A stretch of 6,305 bases of DNA from an uncultured Gammaproteobacteria bacterium (GTDB lineage: Bacteria > Pseudomonadota > Gammaproteobacteria > Pseudomonadales > Azotimanducaceae). A program made the translations under genes and the position numbers. Below are positions 1 to 6,305 of the stretch, one piece after another; position 1 is the first letter of the stretch, and every line of letters begins with the position of its first letter. The stretch spans positions 1-6,305 of the forward strand of contig CAJWLI010000087.1 of NCBI GenBank assembly GCA_913043075.1, given 5' to 3'. Below the pieces are notes generated by a model. It was not told the origin of the DNA and did not search any database. It saw nothing but the letters and a program-made list of their open reading frames with translations.

Positions 1-366
1 AGCGAACTTAGAACCCCTGCTTCCTGGTATGGTAGATTCTAAAGCAGATGGCTTCTCTTTCTCCTCATCCTCGAACCTTTGGATGAGGACGTCGCCAGAA
101 AGCCCTACAACTCTAGCATAAGATCTCAGGTATCCTTTTACAAAAGCTTTAGTCGGAAGCTCTCCGAATTTTCCTTCCTCTAATTGTTGGATCAGAGTTT
201 TAGTTAAATATAGTTGATCAGCAATTTCTTTTTGAGAGAGGTTCAAGGATTGTCTGGCCTCTACCAAAAGTTTCGAGACGTTTTTTGTGCCTAGATCCTC
301 GCCATAAAATGATTTGGTGCTAGCATCTAGATCGTCGATAATTTCGTCTTCTTTTTTTTCCGACAT
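1..366 (-). CDS. rodZ: RodZ, cytoskeletal cell-shape protein, N-terminal part (cut by left window edge)
   Basis: The reading frame opens with ATG at 366-364 and runs without a stop to the left edge, giving 122 residues. RodZ is a bitopic inner-membrane protein whose cytoplasmic helix-turn-helix domain binds the actin homologue MreB and helps keep rod shape. Residues about 30-98 match that domain: LLVEARQSLNLSQKEIADQL is followed by a conserved block ending KAFVKGYLRSYARVVGL. F75 and Y79 line up with E. coli F60 and Y64, residues reported to contact MreB. The transmembrane helix and periplasmic domain lie outside the window. An in-frame TGA at 381-379 precludes an earlier start at the ATG at 393, so 366 is the first usable start. 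The ribosome-binding site is weak (GTGAG about 11 nt upstream). An unrelated HTH regulator is unlikely given the FxxGYxRSYA block and the position next to rlmN. Eight consecutive A residues fall in codons 3-5. Confidence 0.92.
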   Translation of the reverse strand, partial: MSEKKEDEIIDDLDASTKSFYGEDLGTKNVSKLLVEARQSLNLSQKEIADQLYLTKTLIQQLEEGKFGELPTKAFVKGYLRSYARVVGLSGDVLIQRFEDEEKEKPSALESTIPGSRGSKFA

Positions 367-444
367 TTTTCGTATGGCTCACTTTCTAAACATGAACGCT
401 AGGGAAAAAGATCTTACCGCTGTACAAAAATAAAACGTATGCCG

Positions 445-474
445 CTGGATCTGAGATAGCAACTCCTTATCCAG
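445..474 (-). repeat. imperfect inverted repeat (hairpin) in the rlmN-rodZ spacer
   Basis: CTGGAT at 445-450 pairs with ATCCAG at 469-474, with a possible inner GAG/CTC stem (453-455 with 463-465). On the minus strand, the direction of transcription, it is followed after 9 nt by a T-rich run (TTTTATTTTT). That is too far for a classical intrinsic terminator. It could be a weak terminator after rlmN or a structured rodZ leader. The minus strand also carries a strong but orphan AAGGAG (468-463) inside it, with no start codon at a usable distance. Confidence 0.3.
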
Positions 475-483
475 ACCCCTGTT

Positions 484-511
484 TTTATATCGAAGTTTAT
501 ATGTTTGTTAA
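484..511 (-). promoter_or_regulatory. candidate sigma-70 promoter for rodZ
   Basis: On the minus strand a TTAACA box (511-506, 5/6 to TTGACA) is separated by 16 nt from TATAAA (489-484, 5/6 to TATAAT). The box pair straddles the rlmN stop codon. A second TATAAA lies at 501-496, 12 bp upstream, with a weaker TAGAGA (524-519) 17 nt before it. Initiation would fall near 478 and give a leader of roughly 110 nt before rodZ. This is pattern matching only; AT-rich DNA yields such matches by chance. Confidence 0.4.
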
Positions 512-1618
512 CTTGATCTCTCTATATTTCGAATGTCTGTTTGTTTGGTCAATCAAACCAGCTAATTGGCCACAAGCAGCCGCAATATCATTGCCCCTAG
601 TAGTTCGAACAGTAACAGAATAACCGTTTGCAACCAAGGCAGATCGAAATTCGCGAACTCGCCCTACAGAAGGCTGCTTGAATGAAGAGCCCACGAATGG
701 ATTAAACGGGATTAAGTTTATCTTACAGCTAAGACCTTTGAGAATTGACGCTAGTTCTTTAGCGTGCTCGTAACCATCATTTACGCCTTCAAGCAAAGTA
801 TATTCTACAAAGATCTCTTTTTTGTGGGAGAATTTTTCCGAATAAGCGCGACAGGCCTCCAAAAGGAGAGAAATCGGATATTTCTTATTCAAAGGCATCA
901 AGCGGTCTCTCAACCGATCATTTGGAGCGTGCAGCGAAATAGCTAAAGAAACATCGGCCTTTTCTGCCAAGACACTTATCGCAGGAACGATACCAGATGT
1001 AGAGACCGTCACTCTTCTTTTGCTGATTCCGTAACCTAAATCCGATCTAATCACGTCCAAAGCTGGGAGAACATTAGGCAGGTTCAAGAGCGGTTCTCCC
1101 ATGCCCATAAAAACTATATTGGACACACTTCTTTTCTTATTTTCGGGAAAGATCTCAGCGAGTCTTCGGATAGCAATCCTAATCTGGGCCACAATTTCCG
1201 CTGCAGTAAGGTCATTACTAAAACCAAGCTTTCCAGTGGAGCAAAAGTCGCATTTTAGCGCACAGCCGACCTGCGAAGAGACACAAAGCGTGCCCCGACT
1301 TTTTTCAGGAATATACACCAACTCAAACAATTTCCCCGAAAATGACTCTATCAACCACTTTCTCGTCCCATCAGCCGAGACAAATTCTTCTTTAACTCGA
1401 GGCTCTTTTAAGTTCCCCGTCATAGACAAGTGATCTCTCAGATTCTTGCCTACGTCTGACATTTCGGAAAAATCACTTATGAATCGATGATGAATCCACT
1501 TCATGATTTGCGCAGCATGGAATTTTTTATAGCCCTGACCGTCAAGGAGTTGTATCCAATCCCTTTCGGTGTAACCCAGAAAATTGGTCTTCTCGGGAGA
1601 CAAACTGGCGTCTATCAC
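497..1618 (-). CDS. rlmN: Dual-specificity 23S rRNA / tRNA adenine-C2 methyltransferase RlmN
   Basis: RlmN is a cytoplasmic radical-SAM enzyme that methylates C2 of A2503 in 23S rRNA and of A37 in some tRNAs, tuning translational fidelity. The 373-residue product is near the usual 370-390. The N-terminal accessory domain (about 12-100) has the family block [14 protein letters not shown]. The [4Fe-4S] ligands form CALKCDFC (C119, C123, C126), preceded by TLCVSSQVG with C112. A SAM-binding MGMGEPL follows at 171-177, and C349 in [14 protein letters not shown] matches the cysteine that becomes methylated and forms the covalent RNA intermediate. Having both C112 and C349 fits RlmN; the related Cfr cannot be fully excluded by eye, but the genomic setting is that of rlmN. 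The start is GTG at 1618-1616, sharing GTGA with the ndk stop. No good Shine-Dalgarno site precedes it, so translation probably depends on coupling to ndk. Confidence 0.97.
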   Translation of the reverse strand: MIDASLSPEKTNFLGYTERDWIQLLDGQGYKKFHAAQIMKWIHHRFISDFSEMSDVGKNLRDHLSMTGNLKEPRVKEEFVSADGTRKWLIESFSGKLFELVYIPEKSRGTLCVSSQVGCALKCDFCSTGKLGFSNDLTAAEIVAQIRIAIRRLAEIFPENKKRSVSNIVFMGMGEPLLNLPNVLPALDVIRSDLGYGISKRRVTVSTSGIVPAISVLAEKADVSLAISLHAPNDRLRDRLMPLNKKYPISLLLEACRAYSEKFSHKKEIFVEYTLLEGVNDGYEHAKELASILKGLSCKINLIPFNPFVGSSFKQPSVGRVREFRSALVANGYSVTVRTTRGNDIAAACGQLAGLIDQTNRHSKYREIKLTNI

Positions 1619-2040
1619 GAAACGCTAATTTCTTGGGTCTGAAAGAAAAACTCTATCTCTCTTTTAGCAGAAGCAGGAGAATCCGAACCATGAACTGCGT
1701 TGGCATCAATACTTTCTGCAAAATCTCTTCGGATAGTTCCCTCAATCGCCTCTTGAGGGTTTGTAGCGCCCATCAGTTCTCTATTCAGGTTGACTGCATT
1801 TTCACCCTCAAGTACTTGTAATAAGCATGGGCCCGAAGTCATAAATTTTATTAAATCTTCAAAGAAAGGTTTACCTTGATGTTCAGCATAGAAACCTTGC
1901 GCCTTCTCTGAGGAAAGATGCTCTAATCGAGCTGCCACAATTTTTAAGCCCGCTGATTCGAACCGGGCTAAAATCTCTCCAATTTTATTTTTCCGGACCG
2001 CGTCTGGCTTTATTATCGAAAAAGTCAGTTCTGATGCCAT
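1615..2040 (-). CDS. ndk: Nucleoside diphosphate kinase
   Basis: Ndk moves the gamma-phosphate of ATP to nucleoside diphosphates by a ping-pong mechanism through a phosphohistidine, balancing NTP and dNTP pools in the cytoplasm. The 141-residue length is typical of bacterial enzymes (E. coli 143). The active-site segment NAVHGSDSP carries the phosphorylated H117. The other nucleotide-site residues are in place: K11, Y51, F59, R87, T93, R104 and N114. The start is ATG at 2040-2038 with GGAG (2052-2049) 8 nt upstream. The last residues overlap the rlmN start by 4 nt. The gene lies 64 nt after iscX, and that gap holds a consensus -10 box, so ndk-rlmN can plausibly be transcribed separately from the isc operon as well as by read-through. 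Confidence 0.98.
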   Translation of the reverse strand: MASELTFSIIKPDAVRKNKIGEILARFESAGLKIVAARLEHLSSEKAQGFYAEHQGKPFFEDLIKFMTSGPCLLQVLEGENAVNLNRELMGATNPQEAIEGTIRRDFAESIDANAVHGSDSPASAKREIEFFFQTQEISVS

Positions 2041-2079
2041 ATAAGTTTCTCCAAGGAATGGTGGGTTTTAAAAACAGAG

Positions 2080-2085
2080 ATTATA
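2080..2085 (-). promoter_or_regulatory. candidate -10 box for ndk-rlmN
   Basis: A perfect TATAAT reads on the minus strand at 2085-2080 in the only sizeable gap between iscX and ndk. The -35 region is weak: at 17-nt spacing the hexamer is CTAGCA (2108-2103, 3/6), overlapping the iscX stop codon, and there is no extended -10 TGn. Initiation near 2073 would leave a leader of about 34 nt. No terminator hairpin was seen after iscX, so isc transcripts may also read through. Confidence 0.5.
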
Positions 2086-2104
2086 CGCGGCGAGAACCTC
2101 AGTG

Positions 2105-2299
2105 CTAGTTAGATTCTTCAATCCATGCCATTTGAATCGCCTCGAGTATTTTTTCGTTGCATTTGTTAGGGTCGTCATCAAAATTGGGAAGAGTAACAAT
2201 CCACGCCCTAAGGTCAGTGAAACGAATCGAAAGAGGATCTACTTCCGGGAAATTTTCCAGAAGATCTAAAGCAATATCGTTGGTGTCAATCCACCTCAT
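2105..2299 (-). CDS. iscX: IscX, small acidic Fe-S assembly regulator
   Basis: IscX (YfhJ) is a small acidic protein that binds IscS and iron and modulates the rate of cluster assembly on IscU. The product is 64 residues, close to the 66 of E. coli. It shows the family core: WIDTNDIA at the N-terminus, RFTDL at 26-30, and an acidic FDDDP (40-44) followed by NEKILEAI (48-55), the surface that contacts IscS and iron in E. coli. The start is ATG at 2299-2297, preceded by AGGA (2310-2307), which overlaps the fdx stop; the gap to fdx is only 9 nt. Position as last gene of the isc cluster is canonical. Confidence 0.97.
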   Translation of the reverse strand: MRWIDTNDIALDLLENFPEVDPLSIRFTDLRAWIVTLPNFDDDPNKCNEKILEAIQMAWIEESN

Positions 2300-2308
2300 A
2301 AAATTTTC

Positions 2309-2647
2309 CTAATGGTTTTCGGAAACCTGATTAATCGTATACCTTGGAATTTCAATGACTAAATCATCATTACCGACAAGAACTTGACAGGAGAGTCGCG
2401 AGTCCGGTTCTAGGCCCCAAGCCTTATCAAGCAAATCGTCTTCTGTTTCGGTCGATGGCTCAAGGGAGCTGAAATTCTTCCTAATAATCACGTGGCATGT
2501 GGTGCACGCACAAGACATTTCGCAGGCATGCTCAATGTCGATGCCGTTCTCCACTGCTACTTCGATCAGATTAGCGCCAACGGGCGCCTCTATGACTGCG
2601 CCATCTTTGCAACGTTCCTCATTCGGCAAGAAGATTAACCTTGGCAA
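2309..2647 (-). CDS. fdx: Isc-type [2Fe-2S] ferredoxin
   Basis: This adrenodoxin-type ferredoxin donates electrons to cluster assembly on IscS/IscU in the cytoplasm. The 112-residue product has the ligand pattern C42, C48, C51 and C87, plus the conserved non-ligand C46, in EHACEMSCACTTCH and RLSCQ. It also has the family blocks DKAWGLEP and IPRYTIN near the C-terminus. The start is a rare TTG (2647-2645). It is supported by collinear alignment with E. coli Fdx from residue 1 (MPRLIFLP against MPKIVILP), by AAGG at 2660-2657 placed 9 nt upstream, and by the absence of an in-frame ATG before M44, inside the cluster-binding loop. The gap to hscA is 11 nt and the ribosome-binding site overlaps the hscA stop codon, so translation may be coupled. 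Confidence 0.97.
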   Translation of the reverse strand: MPRLIFLPNEERCKDGAVIEAPVGANLIEVAVENGIDIEHACEMSCACTTCHVIIRKNFSSLEPSTETEDDLLDKAWGLEPDSRLSCQVLVGNDDLVIEIPRYTINQVSENH

Positions 2648-2656
2648 GTATTTTTT

Positions 2657-2660
2657 CCTT
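2657..2660 (-). promoter_or_regulatory. ribosome-binding site that sets the fdx TTG start
   Basis: AAGG, followed by A on the minus strand, lies 9 nt before the TTG at 2647 and overlaps the hscA TAA stop (2661-2659). No ATG or GTG lies in frame nearby, so this site supports the unusual TTG start. Confidence 0.7.
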
Positions 2661-4533
2661 ATAGCTCTCTTTCAATTTCCGTAATTTTCTGTCCGGCAAG
2701 AGCTTTATTAATCGCCATATCCATTCTTAAAGCCGCAAACTCCTCGCTTGCTTTGCCCAGCAAATCAATTCCCGCGTTTATCTCTCTGTAATCTCCATCT
2801 CTTGAAATCGCTCTCAGCTTTTCCAAGCCAAGTTTCAAAGACTCTGCTACTTCATCATTTAGAATATACCCGTCTTTCTCTAAAGCAGTTTCAAGCGCTT
2901 CCACCACGCGAGCTGCCTCTACCCTGGCTTCAGCTAACATTCGAGCGCTAGCATCTTTTTCTGCCATCTCGAAAGACGAGGCCAGCATTTGGGTTATCTC
3001 TTGCTCGGTCAACCCGTAGGTGGGTTTAACCTCAATGCTGGCTTTAACAGAAGAGGTTACTTCGCTAGCTGAGACAGATAAGAGGCCATCGGCGTCGACT
3101 TGAAAAATCACCTGAATTCTCGCTGCTCCAGCAACCAATGGAGGGATCCCTTTAAGATCGAACTCAGCTAGTGATCTACAGTCTGAAGCCATATCTCTTT
3201 CACCCTGAACCACATGGATCTTCATTGACGTTTGTCCATCCTTCTGCGTGGTGAACTCTCTTGTTTGATTCGCGGGGATGGGTGTATTTCGCAGCAAAAT
3301 TGTCTCAGAAAGACCTCCCATCATCTCTAGCCCAAGAGAAAGAGGCAAAACATCAAGAAGCAAAACTTCAGAATCAGGATTATTACCTATTAGCAGATCT
3401 GCCTGAATCGCTGCGCCAATAGCAACCACTTTTTCAGGATCGATATCGAAAAGCGGTTTTTTTCCAAAGAAAGATTCTGCTGCCTTCCTCACCATCAAAC
3501 TTCTCGTGCTGCCACCCACCAAAACCACGTTATCGATATCTTTCATTTGTATCTTTGCGTCATTTACGACTTGCTTACATATATCCAGCGTTTTTTCCAC
3601 TAGTGGCGCACAGAGTCCTTCAAGGATGCCTCTAGTCAGTCTGATTTGGCGGTCTACCCCTTGCAGGTGGAAGCGAAGCTCTTCGAATTCAGAATCAACT
3701 AACTTTTCTTTTGCGTTCCTAGCCTCAAGCAAAACTGCTCGTCGTTCGTCTGATGAAATCGTGTCCTCAATCTCAAAGGAATCAATAATCCATTGACAGA
3801 TCGCCGAATCAAAATCATCACCTCCTAAAGAAACATCTCCTCCCGTTGCAAGCACCCGAAATAATCCATTCTCCATTCGCAATAAAGAAACATCGAAAGT
3901 CCCCCCGCCCAAATCATAGATCACAACAGAACCTTCCTGTCCAGAGTCTAATCCATAGGCTAAGGCCGCGGCAGTCGGCTCATTAATAAGTCTCATGACA
4001 TTCAATCCAGCGAGCTTTGCCGCGTCTTTTGTCGCCTGGCGTTGCGAATCGTCAAAGTGCGCGGGAACCGTTATGACAGCCCCATCTACTTCATTCTCAA
4101 AGGTTGCCGTCGCTCTTTCCAAAAGAGTTTTGATTATCTCTGAAGAAACTTGAGTTGGCGTGACTAGACCCTTGGCGGTTTTTATTCGTGGTACAGTTTT
4201 TGATTCATTCAAAAATTCGTAGGGAAGTTTTCCTTCTCGAATAACCAAATCAGTTAATGCTCTACCCATAAGTCGCTTTACCGAGGTAATCGTGTTCAAT
4301 GAATCATGAGCAGATTTCTCCAACGCTGGCTGCCCCACCAGAACCGACGTTTCAGAATAATTTACAACTGATGGGACTAAACAGTTCCCGTTTAGATCTG
4401 GCAAGGCAAAAGCTTTCCCTTCTCGGACACCAGCTACTATTGAGTTTGTGGTTCCGAGATCTATCCCAATTGATAACTTTCTCGAGTGAGGTTCTCTTGG
4501 TGAACCTGGTTCAGTGATTTGCAACAGCGCCAT
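2659..4533 (-). CDS. hscA: HscA, Hsp70-family chaperone for Fe-S cluster transfer
   Basis: HscA is the specialised Hsp70 of the Isc system. It binds the LPPVK motif of IscU and, with ATP hydrolysis stimulated by HscB, drives release of the cluster to acceptor proteins. The 624 residues compare with 616 in E. coli. The N-terminal [10 protein letters not shown] is the HscA signature, absent from DnaK. The ATPase domain (about 20-390) shows phosphate-1 GIDLGTTNS (23-31), the [20 protein letters not shown] block (182-201), phosphate-2 YDLGGGTFD (206-214) and adenosine-site VLVGGSTR (337-344). The linker [10 protein letters not shown] (394-403) leads to the substrate-binding beta domain and a helical lid from about 507. 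The start ATG at 4533 overlaps the hscB TAA by one base (TAATG), with only a weak GGA upstream, so translational coupling is likely. Confidence 0.98.
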   Translation of the reverse strand: MALLQITEPGSPREPHSRKLSIGIDLGTTNSIVAGVREGKAFALPDLNGNCLVPSVVNYSETSVLVGQPALEKSAHDSLNTITSVKRLMGRALTDLVIREGKLPYEFLNESKTVPRIKTAKGLVTPTQVSSEIIKTLLERATATFENEVDGAVITVPAHFDDSQRQATKDAAKLAGLNVMRLINEPTAAALAYGLDSGQEGSVVIYDLGGGTFDVSLLRMENGLFRVLATGGDVSLGGDDFDSAICQWIIDSFEIEDTISSDERRAVLLEARNAKEKLVDSEFEELRFHLQGVDRQIRLTRGILEGLCAPLVEKTLDICKQVVNDAKIQMKDIDNVVLVGGSTRSLMVRKAAESFFGKKPLFDIDPEKVVAIGAAIQADLLIGNNPDSEVLLLDVLPLSLGLEMMGGLSETILLRNTPIPANQTREFTTQKDGQTSMKIHVVQGERDMASDCRSLAEFDLKGIPPLVAGAARIQVIFQVDADGLLSVSASEVTSSVKASIEVKPTYGLTEQEITQMLASSFEMAEKDASARMLAEARVEAARVVEALETALEKDGYILNDEVAESLKLGLEKLRAISRDGDYREINAGIDLLGKASEEFAALRMDMAINKALAGQKITEIEREL

Positions 4534-5060
4534 TAGTCTATTTCCATCGGGTTTTGATCGAAAAGCTCAATCTCTCCAATCAATTTCGTTAAAAATTGTT
4601 GCTCGTATATTAGATTTTTAATCGCCTCACTATCACCAATTGAGAAGGCTGCCTTGAGATGGGACTTTAATGATTCTAAATCTTTTTCTGTTTCTTTTTT
4701 GAACCCTGTCAGAGCTAGTTCATAATTAGAGTCACGTTTTATCTCTTCCAAGTCTTCTCGCAACTCTATTTGCTTTAGCAAGATGCCCTTGTCTAGGGTC
4801 GGGTTCTCTTCCAACTCATGTCCGTTTAACTTCAAAAGATAAATAGACCTTTGCAAGTCGTTAGAAAGCGTTTCAAAGGCCAGGTTAATCTCCGCAACCC
4901 ACTGCATGTTCATGCGCTTTTCAGCTTCTGAACTTGCAATATATCGATCCGGGTGAAATTTTCTCTGAAGACCGAGATAATGTTTCAATAGGCCTTTTTG
5001 ATCGACATCATACGTCTGGGCGACGTCAAAAATCTCAAAGTAGTTCTTTCCAAAAAGCAC
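4533..5060 (-). CDS. hscB: HscB, J-domain co-chaperone of HscA
   Basis: HscB delivers IscU to HscA and stimulates the HscA ATPase. The 175-residue product (E. coli 171) has an N-terminal J domain, about 5-80, with the HPD tripeptide at 36-38 (FHPDRY). A C-terminal helical domain follows, carrying [14 protein letters not shown] at 94-107, equivalent to the E. coli helix that docks IscU. The start is GTG at 5060-5058. An in-frame TAG at 5066-5064 lies just upstream, TGGA (5070-5067) sits 6 nt before the GTG, and no in-frame ATG occurs until residue 49, after the HPD motif, so GTG is the only sensible start. The gene lies 30 nt after iscA and overlaps hscA by 1 nt. Confidence 0.96.
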   Translation of the reverse strand: MLFGKNYFEIFDVAQTYDVDQKGLLKHYLGLQRKFHPDRYIASSEAEKRMNMQWVAEINLAFETLSNDLQRSIYLLKLNGHELEENPTLDKGILLKQIELREDLEEIKRDSNYELALTGFKKETEKDLESLKSHLKAAFSIGDSEAIKNLIYEQQFLTKLIGEIELFDQNPMEID

Positions 5061-5090
5061 TGTCTATCCAATGGTCTAGTTTTAGTCTAG

Positions 5091-5414
5091 TCAGACGGTG
5101 AAACTCTCGCCGCAGCCACACTCTCCCTGAACATTCGGGTTTTTGAACTCAAAACCTTCGCTCAGACCACGTTTAACGTAATCCATTTCAGTTCCGTCAA
5201 CATAGATTAATGATTTTGGATCAACGTAAACGTCTACACCCCTTGAGGAAAATTTCAAATCTTCTTCTCTGAGTTCATCTACCGGTTCTAAAACATAGGT
5301 TAGACCGGAACAGCCTGTCGTCTTGACAGCGAGTCTTATTCCAAGTCCCGCCCCCCTAGTTCGAAGGTAACTTTCTATATGGGTTGCCGCTTCATTCGTT
5401 ACACTAACTGACAT
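5091..5414 (-). CDS. iscA: IscA, A-type iron-sulfur carrier
   Basis: IscA accepts iron or clusters and passes them to apo-proteins, notably [4Fe-4S] targets. Using ATG at 5414-5412 the product is 107 residues, as in E. coli. The three ligand cysteines are C35 (TTGCSGLTY) and C99 and C101 (GECGCGESF), the same numbering as E. coli. The framing NPNVQ and YVDGTEMDYV blocks are also family-typical. A TTG directly before the ATG (5417-5415) could extend the protein by one residue, but GGAGG at 5425-5421 is only 3 nt from it and a normal 6 nt from the ATG. The presence of hscBA, fdx and iscX next door argues for IscA rather than ErpA or SufA. Confidence 0.97.
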   Translation of the reverse strand: MSVSVTNEAATHIESYLRTRGAGLGIRLAVKTTGCSGLTYVLEPVDELREEDLKFSSRGVDVYVDPKSLIYVDGTEMDYVKRGLSEGFEFKNPNVQGECGCGESFTV

Positions 5415-5420
5415 CAAGAA

Positions 5421-5425
5421 CCTCC
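5421..5425 (-). promoter_or_regulatory. ribosome-binding site deciding the iscA start
   Basis: GGAGG on the minus strand lies 6 nt before ATG 5414 and 3 nt before the adjacent TTG 5417. The spacing favours the ATG and a 107-residue IscA. Confidence 0.75.
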
Positions 5426-5444
5426 ATTCTGGCCTTTTTCATAG

Positions 5445-5831
5445 TTAGCCGAAATTCTGCTTTCCTTTGTAATCTTCGATCGCCGCCTTTATGGCGTCTT
5501 CCGCTAGGACGGAACAATGTATTTTAACCGGGGGGAGTGATAACTCCTCTGCTATTTCGACATTTTTTATATGCTCCGCTTCGTCTAATGTTTTTCCCTT
5601 TACCCATTCGGTTAAAAGCGAACTAGAAGCAATAGCACTTCCACAGCCATAGGTTTTAAATTTTGCATCTTCAATTACGCCATCTGCGCGAACCTTAATT
5701 TGCAACCTCATGACGTCTCCGCAAGCAGGTGCGCCAACCATTCCAGTTCCAACGTCTGCATGTTTGTCGTTCATCTTCCCTACGTTTCTCGGGTTCTCGT
5801 AATGATCGAGAACTTTATCACTGTACGCCAT
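5445..5831 (-). CDS. iscU: IscU, Fe-S cluster assembly scaffold
   Basis: IscU is the scaffold on which clusters form from IscS-derived sulfur, iron and electrons from ferredoxin, before HscB/HscA-driven handover. The 128-residue protein matches E. coli IscU in length and numbering. Ligands C37, D39, C63, H105 and C106 are present (APACGDV, YGCGSAIASS, KIHCSVLAED), and the HscA recognition motif LPPVK sits at 99-103. The start is ATG at 5831-5829 with a consensus AGGAGG (5842-5837) 5 nt upstream that overlaps the iscS stop codon. This is the strongest ribosome-binding site seen in the cluster, fitting the need for abundant scaffold. The gap to iscA is 30 nt. Confidence 0.99.
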   Translation of the reverse strand: MAYSDKVLDHYENPRNVGKMNDKHADVGTGMVGAPACGDVMRLQIKVRADGVIEDAKFKTYGCGSAIASSSLLTEWVKGKTLDEAEHIKNVEIAEELSLPPVKIHCSVLAEDAIKAAIEDYKGKQNFG

Positions 5832-5836
5832 GTCTA

Positions 5837-5842
5837 CCTCCT
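5837..5842 (-). promoter_or_regulatory. consensus ribosome-binding site of iscU
   Basis: AGGAGG on the minus strand sits 5 nt before the iscU ATG and shares two bases with the iscS TAG stop (5843-5841), suggesting tight coupling of iscS and iscU translation. Confidence 0.75.
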
Positions 5843-6305
5843 AATGTCCTGACCACTGGACTTTATCCATATCAATACCGTCTTTATACATATCCCAAAG
5901 TGGGGATAAATCTCTAAGTTTTTCTACCGCTTTTCTAACGCTTTCAATGGCCTGATCAACGTCAGCCTCGTCAGTAAATCTGCCGACTGAGAATCGAAGA
6001 GAGCTGTGGGCTAGCTCGTCATTGAGGCCTAGAGCTCTTAGAACATATGAGGGCTCTAAGCTAGCAGATGTACAAGCTGATCCGGAGGAAATAGCCAAGT
6101 CTGGCAGAGACATTATTAATGACTCCCCTTCGACATAGTTGAAACTCATATTAATCAACCCCGGCAGTCTCTGGTCCATGTCTCCAGAAACGTAAACCTC
6201 CTCCAAATCTTTTAGTCCATTCCAGAGCCTTTTCCTCAGCTTAAGAAGTCTGGCTTGTTCCTCTTCCATCTCCGCTTTTGCAATGCCGCAAGCCTCCCCC
6301 ATACC
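5841..6305 (-). CDS. iscS: IscS, cysteine desulfurase, C-terminal part (cut by right window edge)
   Basis: IscS is the PLP-dependent desulfurase that turns cysteine into alanine plus an enzyme persulfide, the sulfur source for Fe-S clusters, thiolated tRNA and other cofactors. The last 154 codons of an enzyme of about 404 residues are in the window. The frame continues unbroken past the right edge: a Gly codon precedes the internal ATG at 6302, which is not the start. The mobile active-site loop [16 protein letters not shown] holds the persulfide cysteine (codon beginning at 6074), and [18 protein letters not shown] is nearly identical to E. coli IscS. The C-terminal tail, ending in KVQWSGH, corresponds to the region that contacts IscU. 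The PLP lysine and cofactor-binding residues are outside the window. It abuts iscU with the stop inside the iscU ribosome-binding site. Confidence 0.98.
   Translation of the reverse strand, partial: GMGEACGIAKAEMEEEQARLLKLRKRLWNGLKDLEEVYVSGDMDQRLPGLINMSFNYVEGESLIMSLPDLAISSGSACTSASLEPSYVLRALGLNDELAHSSLRFSVGRFTDEADVDQAIESVRKAVEKLRDLSPLWDMYKDGIDMDKVQWSGH

Noticed and set aside
1101..1433. 110-residue plus-strand open frame
   Set aside because: It lies wholly antisense within rlmN, has no recognisable motif and is explained as a shadow frame. The same holds for the other plus-strand frames over rlmN, ndk, fdx, hscA and iscU.
2061..2104. Terminator between iscX and ndk
   Set aside because: Only a 3-bp GAG/CTC stem and a TTTTTAAAA stretch are seen, with no stable GC-rich hairpin directly followed by a U run.
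3506..3796. 96-residue plus-strand open frame opposite hscA
   Set aside because: It is antisense to the conserved ATPase domain of HscA, has a low-complexity Ser/Thr-rich product typical of shadow frames, and shows no family resemblance.
5404..5442. 12-codon minus-strand mini-ORF overlapping the iscA start
   Set aside because: It begins just after the iscU stop without a ribosome-binding site, and it overlaps the iscA GGAGG site and start. It is most likely chance.
1..6305. A novel system, mobile element, CRISPR array or RNA gene hidden in the window
   Set aside because: Nearly all of the sequence is taken up by recognised housekeeping genes on one strand. No gap exceeds 130 nt, and I saw no transposase, integrase, long repeats, tRNA fold or unassigned coding region.

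Overview
The window is a compact, ordinary housekeeping region of a gammaproteobacterium. Every gene is on the minus strand, so the window is read from its right end to its left end. Moderate-to-low GC, the close protein resemblance to Escherichia coli Isc proteins, and the gene order iscS-iscU-iscA-hscB-hscA-fdx-iscX-ndk-rlmN-rodZ all point to Gammaproteobacteria. The ndk-rlmN junction directly after iscX recalls Pseudomonas-like genomes more than E. coli. I cannot name a genus.

Right to left, positions 6305-2105 carry most of the housekeeping iron-sulfur cluster (Isc) assembly operon. It starts with the C-terminal 154 residues of the cysteine desulfurase IscS; the rest of iscS, and probably the regulator iscR, lie beyond the right edge. 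Then come the scaffold IscU, the A-type carrier IscA, the J-domain co-chaperone HscB, the Hsp70 HscA, the [2Fe-2S] ferredoxin Fdx and the small acidic IscX. Spacings are 30 nt or less, with a 1-nt overlap at hscB/hscA, so these are almost certainly one transcript. IscS supplies sulfur, Fdx supplies electrons, IscU builds the cluster, HscB and HscA release it to acceptors, IscA helps deliver it, and IscX tunes IscS. All catalytic and ligand residues checked are present.

Positions 2104-497 hold ndk (nucleoside diphosphate kinase) and rlmN (radical-SAM 23S rRNA/tRNA adenine-C2 methyltransferase). They overlap by 4 nt (GTGA) and may have their own promoter, a consensus TATAAT box in the 64-nt iscX-ndk gap. 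RlmN needs a [4Fe-4S] cluster and is thus a client of the upstream system.

Positions 496-1 contain a 130-nt spacer with a plausible promoter and a weak hairpin, then the first 122 residues of RodZ, the MreB-binding cell-shape protein, cut by the left edge. pilF, found between rlmN and rodZ in pseudomonads, is absent.

I found no mobile elements, RNA genes, CRISPR arrays, phage genes or unknown genes, and no sign of a previously undescribed system. The points worth a second look are small: non-ATG starts (TTG for fdx, GTG for hscB and rlmN), a start correction for iscA, candidate promoters, the hairpin leader and the missing pilF.
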